Positions 25,601 through 37,700 of a DNA stretch of 42,500 nucleotides are shown one piece after another. Each line of letters starts with the position of its first letter. Positions within the stretch are counted from its first letter, which is position 1. The position numbers and the translations under genes were made by a program. The notes below the pieces were generated by a model. That model saw only the letters and a program-made list of their open reading frames with translations, had not been told where the DNA came from and searched no databases. The DNA lies in assembly GCF_964340395.1 (NCBI RefSeq), contig NC_135567.1, positions 15,520,306-15,562,805 on the forward strand, read 5' to 3'. This DNA is from Glandiceps talaboti. Its lineage: Eukaryota; Hemichordata; Enteropneusta; Spengelidae.

Positions 25601-28600
25601 AGTTAGGACCTAACTTAGAAAATTAGTGGTTTAAGGGGACATGTGTTTTGTTATTTATCTTAACCCTTTCACCACCGATTCCCGCTACAGCGGGAACGCT
25701 CTAGGGCGCCCACCGATTCCCTCTACAGCGGGAACGCCAAAGGTCATTCAACTACTACGACGTTCAAACCGTTTAACGGCAGCTATTGCTGCAAAACTTG
25801 CTGCCATAACTAGTTCCACACATGCGTATTACCCTTGTTTATATAGTCTGCCATTTTGAACACATGTTAGTGGATGGTTTTCTAGCACGATTGGAAAGAC
25901 GAGCGATCGTAAATTTTGTGTGCGTTTTTCGCCAGAAAGATCGAATTACAACAACGCGGAAGTAATTAACGGCTCACGTAGCATCTCCTACGATGTCATT
26001 TTGACAACTGTCCTGAGAAATTTCCACTGAATTTTTACTCAAAAACATTGTTGAATACATCAGGTCAGTTGTGGGAACGGTATAGGCTTCAGAACTAGCA
26101 CGAGGGCCGAGTGATCTACCGGCGGGGAATTCACCGTTGCCGTAGTGAAAGTTGGCAAATTGCGTAACTTGTTGACCCGTAGCATTCGTTCATACTATGG
26201 CCTTGGGGCCAGTATTTAGCTCCAAAAGTAATTATTTTGGTCATATTTCTTTGTGGTAATGTTCAATAATGAATAATACTCATACAAGTTCAATTTATAC
26301 TGGTCAGTGGTACAATGTGGGCGGTAGATTACACACAATCTGAAGATTTTCCGATCACATTTTTGAATGCGTTTTTTAACGGTAAAATTCAAATTTCAAC
26401 ATGGCCACACCGAAAATTGTCTCCCCTAACATCGTTTGCGATGTAAATAACGGCTCTGTTCATGAAAAATTCTGTTTAATTTTGACTTTGATGGCATTTA
26501 TGAATGAAAAGAGATGGCTGTGTGAACTCAATGTACTCAATGTGACGAAAACATTACCGCGACGTGGGTTCAAATTACAGGCTGCATATTTCCGTTGGTC
26601 GGTATGTGCGTCGGCAAATAAAGCCATTTTGCCCATCCGATTTTGGCGCCGATGCTACTGACTTACGGTCATTTTTTGCCGATTTCTGGCATAAATTGAG
26701 TAATAATTTTTTGTTGTTCTGCTAAATAATGAATTATATTTACAAAAAACAACTTTTCAAAAGGTATCAAGGTGACAACTTTAGATATTTTAAGACACTC
26801 ATTGCCGGTGCGGCACCGTCTGACGCGTCATAATCGGATTAGTGAGCCGTTAATTAATTTCGTTCAAATTTTTACGACTCAAAATGTCATTTTCTGCCAA
26901 ATTTTCGCCAATTTTGACAATTTAACCAGTAAAGAGAAATTTTGTAGGAACATAAATGTTGGTATTTTGAATTTTATTTGTAATATAAATATTTTGTTTA
27001 TTTGTGATATGTCAATAAATAAACGACTTGTGTCAGTTTTATTCATATTTTATTACTTTAAGTCATATTTCGGTTGTGTTTGTGGAATTTGAATGCATGT
27101 ATTTGCAAGTGTGATGTAGAGAATTTATTTTCCAATGAAATGATACCTCATTTTTAAAAAATGAGCTACTCAAAGTATTTTTATATCAATTTGATTACAT
27201 AACACTCACTTTCACCTGGTGGTCAGTGAGGGGGGTGGTGGAGAACAAACATTCCCAGGGGGCAATTGGTGGTGAAAAGGTTAAACTTATCTGTAACTAA
27301 ATAGCAGTTTTCTGATTTGCACATAACTGTGAATGTCAGAACCTAACTTAGAAAATTAGTGGTTTTATGGGGACATGTGTTTTGTTATTTAGGTAACACT
27401 TATCAGTAACTAAATAACAGTTTTCTGATTTGCACATAACTGTGAATGTTAGACATTACTTGGGTAATTATTACAACAGGCAGACAGTCTATTGTTTTAG
27501 CGTCAATTACCCAACTTAGAAAATTAGTGGTTTAAGGGGACATATGTTTTGTTGTTTATCTTAAAGTTATCCGTAACTAAATAGCAGTTTTCTGATTTGC
27601 ACATAACTGTGAATGTCAGAACCTAACTTAGAAAATTAGTGGTTTAAGGGGACATGTGTTTTGTTATTTATCTTAAACTTATCTGTAACTAAATAGCAGT
27701 TTTCTGATTTGCACATAACTGTGAATGTCAGAACCTAACTTAGAAAATTAGTGGTTTTATGGGGACATGTGTTTTGTTATTTAGGTAACACTTATCAGTA
27801 ACTAAATAACAGTTTTCTGATTTGCACATAACTGTGAATGTTAGACATTACTTGGGTAATTATTACAACAGGCAGACAGTCTATTGTTTTAGCGTCAATT
27901 ACCCAACTTAGAAAATTAGTGGTTTAAGGGGACATATGTTTTGTTGTTTATCTTAAAGTTATCCGTAACTAAATAGCAGTTTTCTGATTTGCACATAACT
28001 GTGAATGTCAGAACCTAACTTAGAAAATTAGTGGTTTTATGGGGACATGTGTTTTGTTGTTTATCTTAAAGTTATCAGTAACTAAATAGCAGTTTTCTGA
28101 TTTGCACATAACTGTGAATGTTAGACATTACTTGGGTAATTATTACAACAGGCAGACAGTCTATTGTGTCAATTACCCAACTTGGAAAATTAGTGGTGTT
28201 TTGTTATTTATCTTAAACTTATCAGTAACTAAATAGCACTGAGTTTTCTAATCTGCACATAACTGTAAATGTTAAAACCTAACTTAGAAACTTAGTGGTT
28301 TAATGTGCTTTGTTATCTATCTCACTTTTATCAGTAACTAAATAACAGTTTTCTGATTTGCATATATCTGAATGTTAAACAATACTGGAGTAAGGCAGAC
28401 AGTCTATTTTTGGAATTTCAATTATGCAATAAGTGTTAATATGAATGTTCTCCCAGACAAAGCGACAAAGACCTATTGTAGTTTCTGAGCATCTACTTAA
28501 GATAAACATCTCATTGCAAACTACTTTATCATATAATACAACAGGGCTTGAAATTAACTTTTTTTTCTTCGACAGTCCTAGTGGGCTACCAGTTTCAGAA

Positions 28601-31253
28601 ATTGGTAGCCCAAAGATTGTGACCTGTAGTCCGACATTCCTAAACTGAAAACAGATTTCCTCTTTTGGAAATATGTGTATTATTAAATTCCTTAGGAAAT
28701 TGTTATGATTTTGAATAAATGAATAGGGTGTGAATTTGGCTTTCAAATCCATGGCACGTAGACTACTAAACATTGTATCTAGACTACCAAATTAGCAGTA
28801 GTCCAGGGCACAGACTACCAAATTAGCAGTAGTCCAGGACACATAGACTACTAAACATTGTATCTAGACTACCAAATTAGCAGTAGTCCAGGACACATAG
28901 ACTACTAAACATTGTATCTAGACTACCAAATTAGCAGTAGTCCAGGACACGTAGACTACTAAACATTGTATCTAGACTATCAAATTAGCAGTAGTCCAGG
29001 ACACATTGACTATTAAACATTGTATCTAGACTACCAAATTAGCAGTAGTCCAGGACACATTGACTATTAAACATTGTATCTAGACTACCAAATTAGCAGT
29101 AGTCCAAGGCACATAGACTACTAAACATTGTATCTAGACTACCAAATTAGCAGTAGTCCAGGACACACAGACTATTAAATATTGTATCTAGACTACCAAA
29201 TTAGCAGTAGTTAGGACACATAGACTACTAAACATTGTATCTAGACTACCAAATTAGCAGTAGTCCAGGACACACAGACTACTAAACATTGTATCTAGAC
29301 TACCAAATTAGCAGTAGTCCAGGACACTATTAAACAATGTATCTAGACTACCAAATTAGCAGTAGTCCAGGACACACAGACTACTAAACGTTGTATCTAG
29401 ACTACCAAATTAGCAGTAGTCCAGGACACATAGACTACTAAACATTGTATCTAGACTACCAAATTAGCAGTAGTCCAGTACACAGACTATTAAACATTGT
29501 ATCTAGACTACCAAATTAGCAGTAGTCCAGGACACGTAGACTACTAAACATTGTATCTAGACTACCAAATTAGCAGTAGTCCAGGACACATTGACTATTA
29601 AACATTGTATCTAGACTACCAAATTAGCAGTAGTCCAGGACACATTGACTACTAAACATTGTATCTAGACTACCAAATTAGCAGTAGTCCAGGACACATA
29701 GACTACTAAACATTGTATCTAGACTACCAAATTAGCAGTAGTCCAGGACACATTGACTATTAAACATTGTATCTAGACTACCAAATTAGCAGTAGTCCAG
29801 GACACATTGACTACTAAACATTGTATCTAGACTACCAAATTAGCAGTAGTCCAGGACACATAGACTATTAAACATTGTATCTAGACTACCAAATTAGCAG
29901 TAGTCCAGGACACATAGACTACTAAACATTGTATCTAGACTACCAAATTAGCAGTAGTCCAGGACACATAGACTACTAAACATTGTATCTAGACTACCAA
30001 ATTAGCAGTAGTCCAGAACACATTGAATGAAGCTGCTTGTTACTTGCTTTTTATTTCTACCTTACCCCCCCCCCCCTTCCCCCCTTTCCTGGCCCCCCAG
30101 ACACACACACAGAAAACAGTGAAGTCATTTTCACATATATCTTTGTTGAACAAAGAAAAATATTGGGGAATAATATCTAATATATACATATCTAATTATT
30201 TTAATTTTAAGATATGAATAGATTCTAGGTAAATAATCTTTGAATAATTACTTTTTTTCTTTCATATTCTTCTTTATTTATTAACCTCTGTACATATTAC
30301 ACAAATCCTTTAGATAATCCATGTAAATATCTAAATTTCATTTGCCCTGAATAGCAAATATGGAGTGTGTGTGGCCTAAAGGCTGGTTTCACATTCTTGA
30401 TAATATTGATAATTTATTTGTGGGGCCAACATAAGGTGAACTTTGCCAGTGCTTGACAACATTTTAAAAGCCTTCCCTTTGCTTAATTAAATTAAATATA
30501 CGGCAAGTTGAATCACACCGGATTATTTTATTTTAAAGGTCTGGATTTTCAATCCCAAGTTCTCACATATCAGTTAAAGGCCGGGGTTTCAATCCCAGGT
30601 CCTAACATTAGCGATATCTCATCTATTAAAGGGCTGGGTTTTAATGCCAGGTTCTTACATTCATATCATCTTATCATTGGAGCCATAGGGAATACATATG
30701 ATTATTCTTTAGTTCTGGGCCAACTTTTTCTGTAGCTTTGTCACACAACTGCTTTTTACATCTACTGTTTAATTCTTTTTCTGAGTGGGCCTTTAAATAA
30801 GTGTTTGCATAGGAACTGAATGTATTGAAAACCCGCACATTATATATGTTAGGGTTTCAAATCCCTGACCTAACTCTAACATGTACATCATACAATGATT
30901 TAATCTCTCCCATTAGGACTGATGTAACTGTACAAATCTGCTGGTAAATACAGAGGGTCAAAGGTCAACATAGGTCAGGATAGATCAAAGGAAAGTGAAT
31001 TCATTTACACATAAACCCTTTTGACAATAATTTTAAGATGTAAATAAACGATCATGAGCTCTCGCTAGCAGCACTCCTCTTAGGGATCAGTATAACCACT
31101 TAACTCTGTTCTTCACCAACTGTCGATAAATTCAAGGATATCAAGACACATCCGTTTGCAAGAGCTTTCTAACTTTTTACTATGATCTACTATTGTTCCT
31201 GTTCAGCAATATAGAACATTGCATTATATTGGATTGTGGTGCTATACAAATTC

Positions 31254-31289
<36 letters not shown>

Positions 31290-34200
31290 TATTTATTGAT
31301 TGTACACAAGAAGTCTGGCAAAAACACAGACAGCTGCTCAGTTATAAACCACTTGCACCCCTCCCCCTCCCCCTCCCCTTCCCCCTCCAATTTTCTTTGA
31401 CAATCAATACACTTCATGTCCTATTTCATAAATTCTAACTATCACATGTTTTTGCTAAGGGTAGTAAGTAGGTAAAATCTACCTGAGTTCTCCAGTCATT
31501 TTACATGGGTTCCCTACCAGTGTCTTTGCTAAGGGTAGTAAGTAGGTAAAATCTACCTGACGTTCCCCGTCATTTTACAAGGGTTCCCTGTCAGTATTTG
31601 GTAAGGTGGTAAGTAGGTAAAATCTACCTGACGTTCCCCGTCATTTTACAAGGGTTCCCTGTCAGTATTTGGTAAGGTGGTAAGTAGGTAAAATCTACCT
31701 GACTTTCCCTGTCATTTTACAAGGGTTCCCTGTCAGTATTTGGTAAGGTGGTAAGTAGGTAAAATCTACCTGACTTTCCCTGTCATTTTACAAGGGTTCC
31801 CTGTCAGTATTTGGTAAGGTGGTCGGTTAGTAAAATCTACCTGACTTTCCCCGTCATTTTACAAGGGTTCCCTGTCAGTTTGGTAAGGTGGTCGGTTAGT
31901 AAAATCTATTTGAGTTCCCTTTACTAGTAACTGAGGGTTTTCTACCAGTGTTTTTGTTGAGCGCAGTATACAACGTGCTACGATCACCTTCACTGTCTGC
32001 CAGCAAATAACTTAATTCTCGTTTTACTTCATCAACGGAATACAGGTCATGGGCAAGTCCAACGACAAGAAAACAACAACACAAATTCTCATTCTTACCT
32101 TAACTTCAACAGTGAAGGGCGGGACATGTGCGCCCTCAACACGTCCAACGATGATCTCTTCAAGCGGGTCCCATTCATTACAAGACCATACGGGACTTTC
32201 CTTAGGAACTTCCTCAGCATGGATATCCTGTGGAGCAACTTGACCCTGAGTACTCTTCGTAGTACTAACGCGAGCTATGCGACTAACCAGAGGGCGTGTC
32301 AACTGTATGAAAAGAAAGGAGACATCGTAAGAATCATATATTAACACAAGAGCTATATGACTAACCAGAGGGCGTGTCAACTGTACGAAAAGAAAAGAAA
32401 CATCGTAAGATTCGTAGATTAACACGAGTGCTATGTGACTAACTAGAGAGCGTGTCAACTGTACGAAAAGAAAAGAAACATCGTAAAATTCGTAGATTAA
32501 CACGAGAGCTATGTGACTAACCAGAGAGCGTGTCAACTGTACAAAAAGAAGGGAAACATCGTAAGAATTGTACATGTATGTTAACATGAGAGCTATGCAA
32601 GTCCACTGTACGAAAAGGAAATATCATAAGAATCGTATGTCCGCAAAAACTATGTGACTAACCAGAGGGCGTGTCAACTGTATGAAATGAATGGAAACAT
32701 TGTAAGAATCACATGTTAATGTGAGTTATGTGATTTTGACTTTTGGCCAGCCCTGACTATTCTTAGTAGTTCTTACGCAAGCTATGCACCTAACTAGAGG
32801 GCGTATCAACTGCACAAAAGGAAACTCAGCTGACAAACCTTACAACAGTACTTTTGGTAGTAGTAACGCAAGTTATGCGACTAACCAGAGGGCATGTCAA
32901 CTATTCGAAAAGAAACAGAATTGTAATATGTGAGCTATGCGATTTTGACTTCACCCCGAGTGCTGTTGGTAGTACTAACACAAGCGATGTGACTAAGTCC
33001 ACAGGATGTGTCAACTGTACAAAAAGCATTTAACATATCACATTTACTCTAAACCTGCATAATATATGTATTATAGTGTTATGTATATACACACATACAT
33101 ACACAATCAGACACACACACATATACATACATGCATACACACACACATACATACATAACACACACATACATACATACATGCATACATACATACATACATA
33201 CATACACACATACATACATACATACATACACACACACATACATACATACACATACATACACACACACATACATACATACATACATACATACATACATACA
33301 TACATACACACATGTACACAGTCACATGCACACCCAAAGATAATTTGACACCAACACCTAATACAGACTGATATAATAAATCTCATTAATATACACTCAC
33401 AGCATTGAGAAGATTGCAATCCTTCAGTGCATCACTAACACACTGCAATATAATTCATCCCCCACACTACTCAATCACAAGCTGTTTTGGGTGTTAATAC
33501 CATTCACAGACATGCCATCCATTTTGTAGGTGTGAATACCTAGCATGCTAATTAAGATGACATATGACTCCCTAAGTTAATCAACATTATACACTATGGC
33601 ATGTTTGTTTTGCTTTCAGAAACGGAAATGATATGAGGGTGAATAAACAGACTCAGACAAAAGTACTTCATATCATTCTTAAATAACTCTTGAATGGGTT
33701 CAAATCTGTAGTTGTCAAAGAATTTAGCAAGCTGATAAAATCCACAAGTTCAGTTAGTTGTCTTTTCATTTTTTCCAAAGTTGTGTTCCCCTTTACAAGT
33801 AAGATTGGACTTAAGACTAATCACAACATGCTTGTCAAAATGTCACATATATTTATGATTGTATTTCTAATTCAAACTAGAAATTATTTTCACGTCAATA
33901 TTTTATAAGTACAAGTTCTTGCATCCTACAGTAATTTTCTTCCTATATCTCCAATTGTATTTCTCATTCAAACCAGAAACTGTTTTCATAAATGTCAATA
34001 TTTTTCAAAACAAGTTGTTACGCTGCATCCTGCAATAATTTTCTCTGTATACCTCCAATTGTATTTCTCAATCAATCTAGAAACTATTTTTAATGATTAT
34101 CAATATTTTAAACAATATCTTGCATTCTGTCATAATTTTCTCTGTATACCTCCGATTGTATTTCTCAATAAATCTAGAAATTATTTTTACAATTATCAAT

Positions 34201-34707
34201 ATTTTAAACAAGTTCTTGCATTCTGTCATAATTTTATGGTTTTGGTTTTGATTTCTATGCAAATCAAGTTTGTGCTTTTTTTTTTTTTTCCAGTTTTGTA
34301 AAGCGCATTGAGGCTGTTGCGTAATGCGCTGATAAGAATTTATTATTATTATCATAATTTTATGTTATATATCTTCTCACTAGTAGTGCATAATAACGCG
34401 TCTAACACCTGATTAGTAGTCAACACCATATTTATAAACGCAGCAACTAGACAGACAATTCACAACAGGACAATACCACCATTCAATGTAAAATGTGACC
34501 TTTGACCCTGTAGTCTGACCTTAAACACAATAGTCTCTGCCTCAGGGTTGTAACTAGGCTAGGCATGTTATGTGATATTTTAAAATACACACTGTGCCAA
34601 TAATTTTATACAGGTCACTTGCAGGATTTTGAAAATTCAAATCGCAGAAGAAATGCAATATTTATCTAAAAAAAAAAAAATGTTATTCCTACAAACAAAC
34701 AAACAAA

Positions 34708-34745
<38 letters not shown>

Positions 34746-37700
34746 AACACACTATCAAGAAGCAAAAATGAATATTGAAAGGCTCTGGCTTCACATTTAA
34801 AAACATTATTTTTTTTTACTTCGAGAGTTGACATTTTCATTTGGAAAATTGTCATGATTTCAACAATTCTACACACTGTCCGCTTTACATCACCAAGTTT
34901 TCTAATCTACAAAATAAATATTTGATTCCTACAAATTAAACTAACAGAATGCCATGAAGTTTGTACATTATAACTAGATTTTTTTTTTTTTTTTTTTTTT
35001 TTTTCATGTGTAAGTGAGTGTCTAGTTCAGGTTTTCCATTGTTTTCCAAATGGTCTCTATGTTCTTTACTTCTTCCTATCAGATGTAAAGCCATTACAGA
35101 TTGGAAGAATAGTTTTATTTTGTCTTTTTAATTTGATGTCAGTTTCTATTTCTTGTGTGACTTCACAATTTTTGCAATTTTATTTTCCTTCTTCTTGAAT
35201 ACATAAAAAAAGGTGTAGGGTTGGCGGTGAAAAGCTTGGTGGGGTCAGGTAACAGGAACCAAACAATTATTTTTTTTTTGGCCTTACTGAACTTCCAAGA
35301 ACACAGGAAAAGGATGTAGTTCCTAGAATCTAGACAATTGAAATATCAGAAAGTTTGTACAATTTGAACAATTTAACGATTTCACTTTCTCTCCCCTTAG
35401 GGGTGAGATCAATAGTTCAATGTAGGATAAAAAACAACATTCTTTAAAATTGGCCAAAATTGAAAAATTGTTTCAGACAGCATTTATTTCAAATCAGTAT
35501 GTAGTGCCGTGAATACAAAGCCAGTATGTAGTACTAGTAGTATGTAGTACTATGAATACAAAGCCAGTATGTAGTGCTATGTAGTGCTATGAATACAAAG
35601 CCAGTATGTAGTACTAGTAGTATGTAGTACTATGAATACAAAGCCAGTATGTAGTAGTATGTAGTGCTATGAATACAAAGCCAGTATATAGTAGTATGTA
35701 GTGATATGAATACATAGCCAGTATGTAGTAGTAGTATGTAGTGCTATGGATACAAAGCCAGTATGTAGTAATATGTAGTGCTATGAATACAAAGCCAGTA
35801 TGTAGTAGTATGTAGTACTATGAATACAAAGCCAGTATGTAGTAGTATGTAGTGATATGAATACAAAGCCAGTATGTAGTAGTAGTATGTAGTGCTATGG
35901 ATACAAAGCCAGTATGTAGTAGTATGTAGTGCTATGGATACAAAGCCAGTATGTAGTAGTATGTAGTACTATGAATACAAAGCCAGTATGTAGTAGTATG
36001 TAGTACTATGAATACAAAGCCAGTATGTAGTAGTATGTAGTGATATGAATACAAAGCCAGTATGTAGTAGTATGTAGTGCTATGGATACAAAGCCAGTAT
36101 GTAGTAGTATGTAGTGATATGAATACAAAGCCAGTATGTAGTAGTATGTAGTGATATGAATACAAAGCCAGTATGTAGTAGTATGTAGTGATATGAATAC
36201 AAAGCCAGTATGTAGTAGTATGTAGTGATATGAATATAAAGCCAGTATGTAGTGAGAAAAAAAATAGTTCTTTTGTTGACACTTTATTTTAGTGCCATGC
36301 ATTTACCATTATAGAAAAAATTCTTCCATTTCTCAATTTGATATTTTTTTTTATATTTTTTTTTTTTAGAAATATTTGTATATAGGGTTTACGGTATAAA
36401 CCATTTTTGTAGGATGAGAACTAAAATGACTTAACCTCCCCACCCTCCCCCCACCCCCCTCCAGTAAAATAATTTGGTTTTTTCATCATACACTAAACTA
36501 CTCATCTCACTCCTTAATAAATGAATTTTTGAAATCTAAGTAAATATGTTGGTCCTTGGAAAACTAAACTATCACAAGAACTTAAAGTTTGTCCACTTCA
36601 AACAATTTCCCTAAAATTACTGAACTTTAAAATCTTGGAAAAACTGTTGCATTCCTAGGAAACTAACCTACTATGAAACCCTAAACTTTGAAAATTCTGA
36701 ACAACTGCCTCCATTAATTACCCAACTCTCAACTCTACAAAAAAAAACCACGTTATGTTCCAAGAAACTAACTACCAGAACACCATAACGTTTGGAAACG
36801 TTTTCTTATTTTGTTTTTATCAGTGATTTGTGATCTAGGTCTACGGTAGCCATAACAACAATCATGGCCATACATAAAATTTAATTCGTTGGGCGGTATT
36901 GTACGATCATAAACATTAGTTTGGAACGTGATGACTATAGACTCCTGTGCACTTGTAAAAAACTCTCCTATTGGTCAGTCTGGCCTTCATGATGAATACA
37001 ACAAGCTGTTTGATTGGATGATGAGTTTTATGAGAAACAGACCCTGTAACTCCAGACAGACAGACAGACAGACTAACATGGTGCTGGCAATTTGCACCCA
37101 TGACAAAAGAGCAAGTTTTATTGACGAATAACTTGACGACTTTTTCACTTCAGGCTCTAGTCTGATAAGAATATTCCATTTTGGATTTTTTATCAGCAAA
37201 CTCTTACAATTATAGGACAGTATTAATAACACTGTTTGAACATAAATTTCAAACTATAGTAAATCTGACAATATTGAAAAATTACAAAAATATTCAGTTA
37301 TTTTGAGGGGTATAAACAAGGCAATAAGCACTTAAAAAAACAGCGTATCTTATGAATTTTGACATTTAAAAGGCTATATTACTAGCTAAATTGCAACCCC
37401 CCTCCCCCCAACACAAAGATGGGGGGGGGGGGGTAATATTGCTACCTGTATTCACTCATGAGTCATGTGCTTACAAATGCGAACATGTTATTTATAATAC
37501 AGTAATGTACAAAGTTGTTCTTTGCAGACGGTATTGAAATATTTGACAAAATTTTTAATAAAATTTTGCAACAACTTTGAATTGATGATTTTTGTTGACA
37601 CCCCCCCCCCCCCCCAGAGAACTACGCGCGGTATAAATTGCTACATTTTACATTTTCAATGCTACTTTGAGCGGAGCTGCTACACAAGCTGGCGCGAAAC

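Noticed and set aside
26401-26661. 86-codon frame inside the piggyBac-like element as a transposase remnant
   Set aside because: No DDD motif context or C-terminal Cys-rich domain, and far too short.
28375-28773. 132-codon minus-strand frame
   Set aside because: Lies over array flank and a gggcttgaaattaac dispersed motif; no recognisable domain and no splice or promoter context.
32126-32344. Plus-strand open frames over exon 2
   Set aside because: Antisense shadows of the GATM exon, which carries the conserved protein on the minus strand.
33030-33419. Open frames of His/Thr/Tyr or Cys/Val/Met repeats
   Set aside because: Translation of the CATA/CACA microsatellite.
35932-36302. Open frames of about 100 codons repeating HTTTYWLCI
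   Set aside because: Produced by the 37-bp minisatellite; 37 is not a multiple of three, and several frames are open equally.
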